Of a DNA stretch of 6,827 nucleotides, positions 4,954 to 6,827 are shown piece after piece. Position numbers and translations under genes: made by a program. Below the pieces are notes generated by a model. That model was not told the origin of the DNA. It did no database searches and saw only the letters and a list, made by a program, of their open reading frames with translations. Origin of the DNA: Campylobacterota bacterium (GTDB lineage Bacteria; Campylobacterota; Campylobacteria; Campylobacterales; Sulfurovaceae); the NCBI GenBank assembly GCA_011330645.1, contig DRQB01000162.1, forward strand, positions 1 to 6,827, written 5' to 3'. How positions within the stretch are numbered: position 1 is the first letter of the stretch; every line of letters begins with the position of its first letter.

Positions 4954-6816
4954 TTAAGAAAATTCAACGGGATCCATATCTATCTCTATCTCACGACAAT
5001 CTACCGCATGCAAAGCTTTGAGTAATGGCACTCTGTTTTTCGCTCGAAGCAAAATATGAAATCTAAATTTATTGGCAATTCTCTCTACAGGTGCTTTGCC
5101 GCTCCCTACTATCTCTACATCTTTAAAAGCTTTAAGTTTTGTCACAGTATCGAGTGTGATTTTGCCAGCTTTGGCTTCGTCTTTATGGGCTATGAGCACG
5201 CGTGCCAGTGAGACAAAGGGTGGGTAGTCTGCCATCTCTAAAAAAGCTAACTCATCTTTGATGAACAACTCATAGTCAGCAAGATATTCTTTAAAAAAAT
5301 CTGCATCACCTGTTTGTACAATCACCTCTGCTTCACTGCTTCTACCACTACGCCCTGCTATTTGAAAAAGCAATGACATAGCACGTTCACGCGCTCTATA
5401 GTCAGCCAGTCCCAAGATATAGTCTAACCCCATAATGACAGAGAGTGTGATATTTGCATAGTCATGCCCTTTACTGAGCATCTGTGTACCCAATAGTACG
5501 TTACTCTCTCCTGATTCAAAACGCCCAAGCGCCTCTTTAAGTTTCTTGGTTGTGGTGATACTGTCTTTATCAAACTGCTCAACCTGTATGCCTTCTATAG
5601 CAGTGCTTATTACCTCTATGGCTTCTTGTGTACCCATACGCTCAGAACTCAATGGTGTGTGTCCACACTGGGTACAGGTATCTGCTATGGCTTCGGTGAA
5701 GTTACAGTAGTGACACTTGAGATGTCTTTTGTTTCTATGTAGTGCCATACCTACTGAACAGTAAGGACAGAGATGCGTCTTCCCACAGGCTTGGCAGTAG
5801 AGGTATTTGAAGTTTCCTCGTGTAGGTAAAAACAGCAGTGACTGCGCCTTGGTAGTGTAATTTTTATACAATGCACCCAGCATGGTTTTGTCTATGCCAT
5901 TACCCGTAATAAAGGTATATTTTTTCTTCGCTTCTATAAAAGGTTTGTCCAGTTTCACTACCGCATACTTATGATACGAACTCATACTGGGTGTGGCAGA
6001 TGCCAACAAGACTTTAGCCCCTAACTTCTGTCCCATGAGTACTGCCACATCACGCGCATGGTAACGGGGTCGTGTCATGGCTTTGTAAGAGTCATCATGT
6101 TCCTCATCTACTACGATAAGTCCCAAGTTTGACAAAGGTACAAAAAGTGCCGAACGTGCCCCAGCAATAATACGTATACTTCCCTCTGCTATACCAGCGA
6201 GTATAGACTCTTTTTTCTTCTTGGTCAGCTTAGAGTGCCACATCGCTACAGCATCTCCAAAATAAACTTTTAAACGTTTTTCCATCTGAGGGGTAAGCGA
6301 GATTTCTGGCATAAGAAAAATAGACGTTTTCCCCTCTTCCAACATCTTGGCAAAGAGGCTTATGAAAATCTCTGTTTTCCCTGAACCTGTCACACCAAAG
6401 AGGAGGGATTTGTCTTTTTTTAGAATGCTTTGGTACGCTTTTTCTTGAATGGGAGTCAATGTAGGGTGTTGTACCCTTACAACACCTTTTTGTGTTTCAT
6501 TTTTTGGTGTTGTGGGGGCACAACACCCTACGATATATGGCAAAAACAACGAAATCGCCTCAGAAAAAGAAGAAAAATAATACTCAGAAATAAACTTGGC
6601 AATCTCCATCTGTTCAGTGCTGTAGTAATGCTCAGAAACAGAGACAATGGCTTCTGTTTCAAAAGATGGTTTTTGTACCTCACGTACAATGACCCCTTCT
6701 TTGACTGTCGTTTTAAGTGGTACCGTAACAATGCTGCCTTTTGAGAGAGGCATAAGAGAATGGTAAATCAAGCTTGGAGCACTTGACCTTAAAAGAGAGA
6801 GTTCATAATAACGCAC
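4954..6816 (-). CDS. priA: Primosomal protein N' PriA, replication-restart helicase
   Basis: PriA is the superfamily 2, 3'-5' helicase that recognises stalled forks and D-loops and starts reloading of DnaB. The 620-residue protein is shorter than the E. coli one (732). The N-terminal 3'-DNA-binding and winged-helix region covers about 1-95. Walker A GVTGSGKTE (141-149), DEEH (237-240), SATPS (273-277), LLGTQMLSKGHDY (441-453) and QIAGRSGR (485-492) form the helicase core. Eight cysteines (341, 344, 350, 353, 368, 371, 381, 384) make the two-zinc-site insertion, and DMDP (613-616) lies in the conserved C-terminal end. The start is GTG 6816; an in-frame TAA directly precedes it, and the N-terminal sequence aligns with the start of other PriA proteins. 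No Shine-Dalgarno is visible in the 11 nt left before the window edge. Residues 96-119 are encoded by a REPIN-like repeat, yet the frame stays intact, so the gene looks functional. Confidence 0.97.
   Translation of the reverse strand: MRYYELSLLRSSAPSLIYHSLMPLSKGSIVTVPLKTTVKEGVIVREVQKPSFETEAIVSVSEHYYSTEQMEIAKFISEYYFSSFSEAISLFLPYIVGCCAPTTPKNETQKGVVRVQHPTLTPIQEKAYQSILKKDKSLLFGVTGSGKTEIFISLFAKMLEEGKTSIFLMPEISLTPQMEKRLKVYFGDAVAMWHSKLTKKKKESILAGIAEGSIRIIAGARSALFVPLSNLGLIVVDEEHDDSYKAMTRPRYHARDVAVLMGQKLGAKVLLASATPSMSSYHKYAVVKLDKPFIEAKKKYTFITGNGIDKTMLGALYKNYTTKAQSLLFLPTRGNFKYLYCQACGKTHLCPYCSVGMALHRNKRHLKCHYCNFTEAIADTCTQCGHTPLSSERMGTQEAIEVISTAIEGIQVEQFDKDSITTTKKLKEALGRFESGESNVLLGTQMLSKGHDYANITLSVIMGLDYILGLADYRARERAMSLLFQIAGRSGRSSEAEVIVQTGDADFFKEYLADYELFIKDELAFLEMADYPPFVSLARVLIAHKDEAKAGKITLDTVTKLKAFKDVEIVGSGKAPVERIANKFRFHILLRAKNRVPLLKALHAVDCREIEIDMDPVEFS
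6461..6486 (+). repeat. REP palindrome, left copy
   Basis: This copy is GTAG (6461-6464), half-stem GGTGTTGT (6465-6472), loop ACCCTT (6473-6478) and half-stem ACAACACC (6479-6486), giving a perfect 8-bp stem. On the + strand it is followed by TTTTTGTGTTT-like sequence, so a transcript antisense to priA would form a hairpin plus U-tract here. It is one half of the inverted pair at 6461-6531. Confidence 0.75.
6506..6531 (-). repeat. REP palindrome, right copy
   Basis: Read on the - strand from 6531, this copy is GTAG, half-stem GGTGTTGT, loop GCCCCC and half-stem ACAACACC, again a perfect 8-bp stem with a GTAG head. Stem and head are identical to the left copy. The loop is more GC-rich and may be the less decayed version. 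On the - strand it is followed by an A-tract, so it does not resemble a terminator of the priA transcript. Confidence 0.75.
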
Positions 6817-6827
6817 TTATTCGGTTA

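Larger units (their letters stand above)
6461..6531. mobile_element. REPIN-like element: two GTAG-headed REP palindromes in inverted orientation, inside priA
   Basis: Two 26-nt arms lie in inverted orientation around a 19-nt, T-rich (+ strand) spacer at 6487-6505. Read outside-in, each arm is GTAG, then an 8-nt half-stem GGTGTTGT, a 6-nt loop and ACAACACC. The arms match at 23 of 26 positions, and all three differences are in the loop (ACCCTT against GCCCCC). Inverted symmetry stops at the GTAG ends. A 5' GTAG followed by a hairpin is the known signature of REP sequences mobilised by RAYT (TnpA-REP) Y1/HUH transposases, and a close inverted pair is called a REPIN. Such elements are normally extragenic. 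This one is translated as PriA residues about 96-119. No RAYT gene and no second full copy are in the window, so mobility is inferred. Confidence 0.72.

Noticed and set aside
6430..6744. Antisense open frame of 104 codons opposite priA, spanning the repeat
   Set aside because: No ribosome binding site or recognisable protein sequence. It lies opposite conserved priA coding sequence, so it is a shadow frame.

Overview
The window looks like a chromosomal housekeeping segment from a member of the Campylobacterota (Epsilonproteobacteria), probably a Sulfurovum- or Sulfurimonas-like organism. This placement is inference. It rests on the AT-rich sequence, the comEC-dnaB adjacency known from Helicobacter pylori, a charged C-terminal insertion in DnaB of the kind known from H. 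pylori, a short ComEC without the nuclease-like domain, and the style of the IspG and PriA proteins.

Layout. On the + strand, the last 66 codons of a GlcD-type FAD-linked oxidase (1-201) are followed after 4 nt by a YihY/UPF0761 inner-membrane protein (206-1039). The rest is on the - strand and is transcribed towards yihY. In order of transcription it runs priA (6816-4954), a 123-nt gap, ispG (4830-3769), dnaB (3769-2333) and comEC (2333-1065). The ispG/dnaB and dnaB/comEC junctions are both 1-nt TAATG stop/start overlaps. yihY and comEC converge across 25 nt with no clear terminator.

How the genes fit together. PriA reloads the replisome at collapsed forks and DnaB is the replicative helicase that gets loaded. 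ComEC is the inner-membrane channel for single-stranded DNA in natural transformation. IspG is an iron-sulfur enzyme of the MEP isoprenoid pathway; it sits between the DNA genes and is not functionally related to them. PriA, DnaB and IspG all retain their key motifs.

The most unusual feature is inside priA. Positions 6461-6531 hold two 26-nt GTAG-headed palindromes in opposite orientation, separated by 19 nt. This is the architecture of a REPIN (a pair of inverted REP sequences, normally extragenic and mobilised by a RAYT/TnpA-REP transposase). Here it is read through in frame and encodes residues about 96-119, between the N-terminal DNA-binding part and the helicase core of PriA. No CRISPR array, tRNA, rRNA, complete insertion sequence or phage gene was seen.
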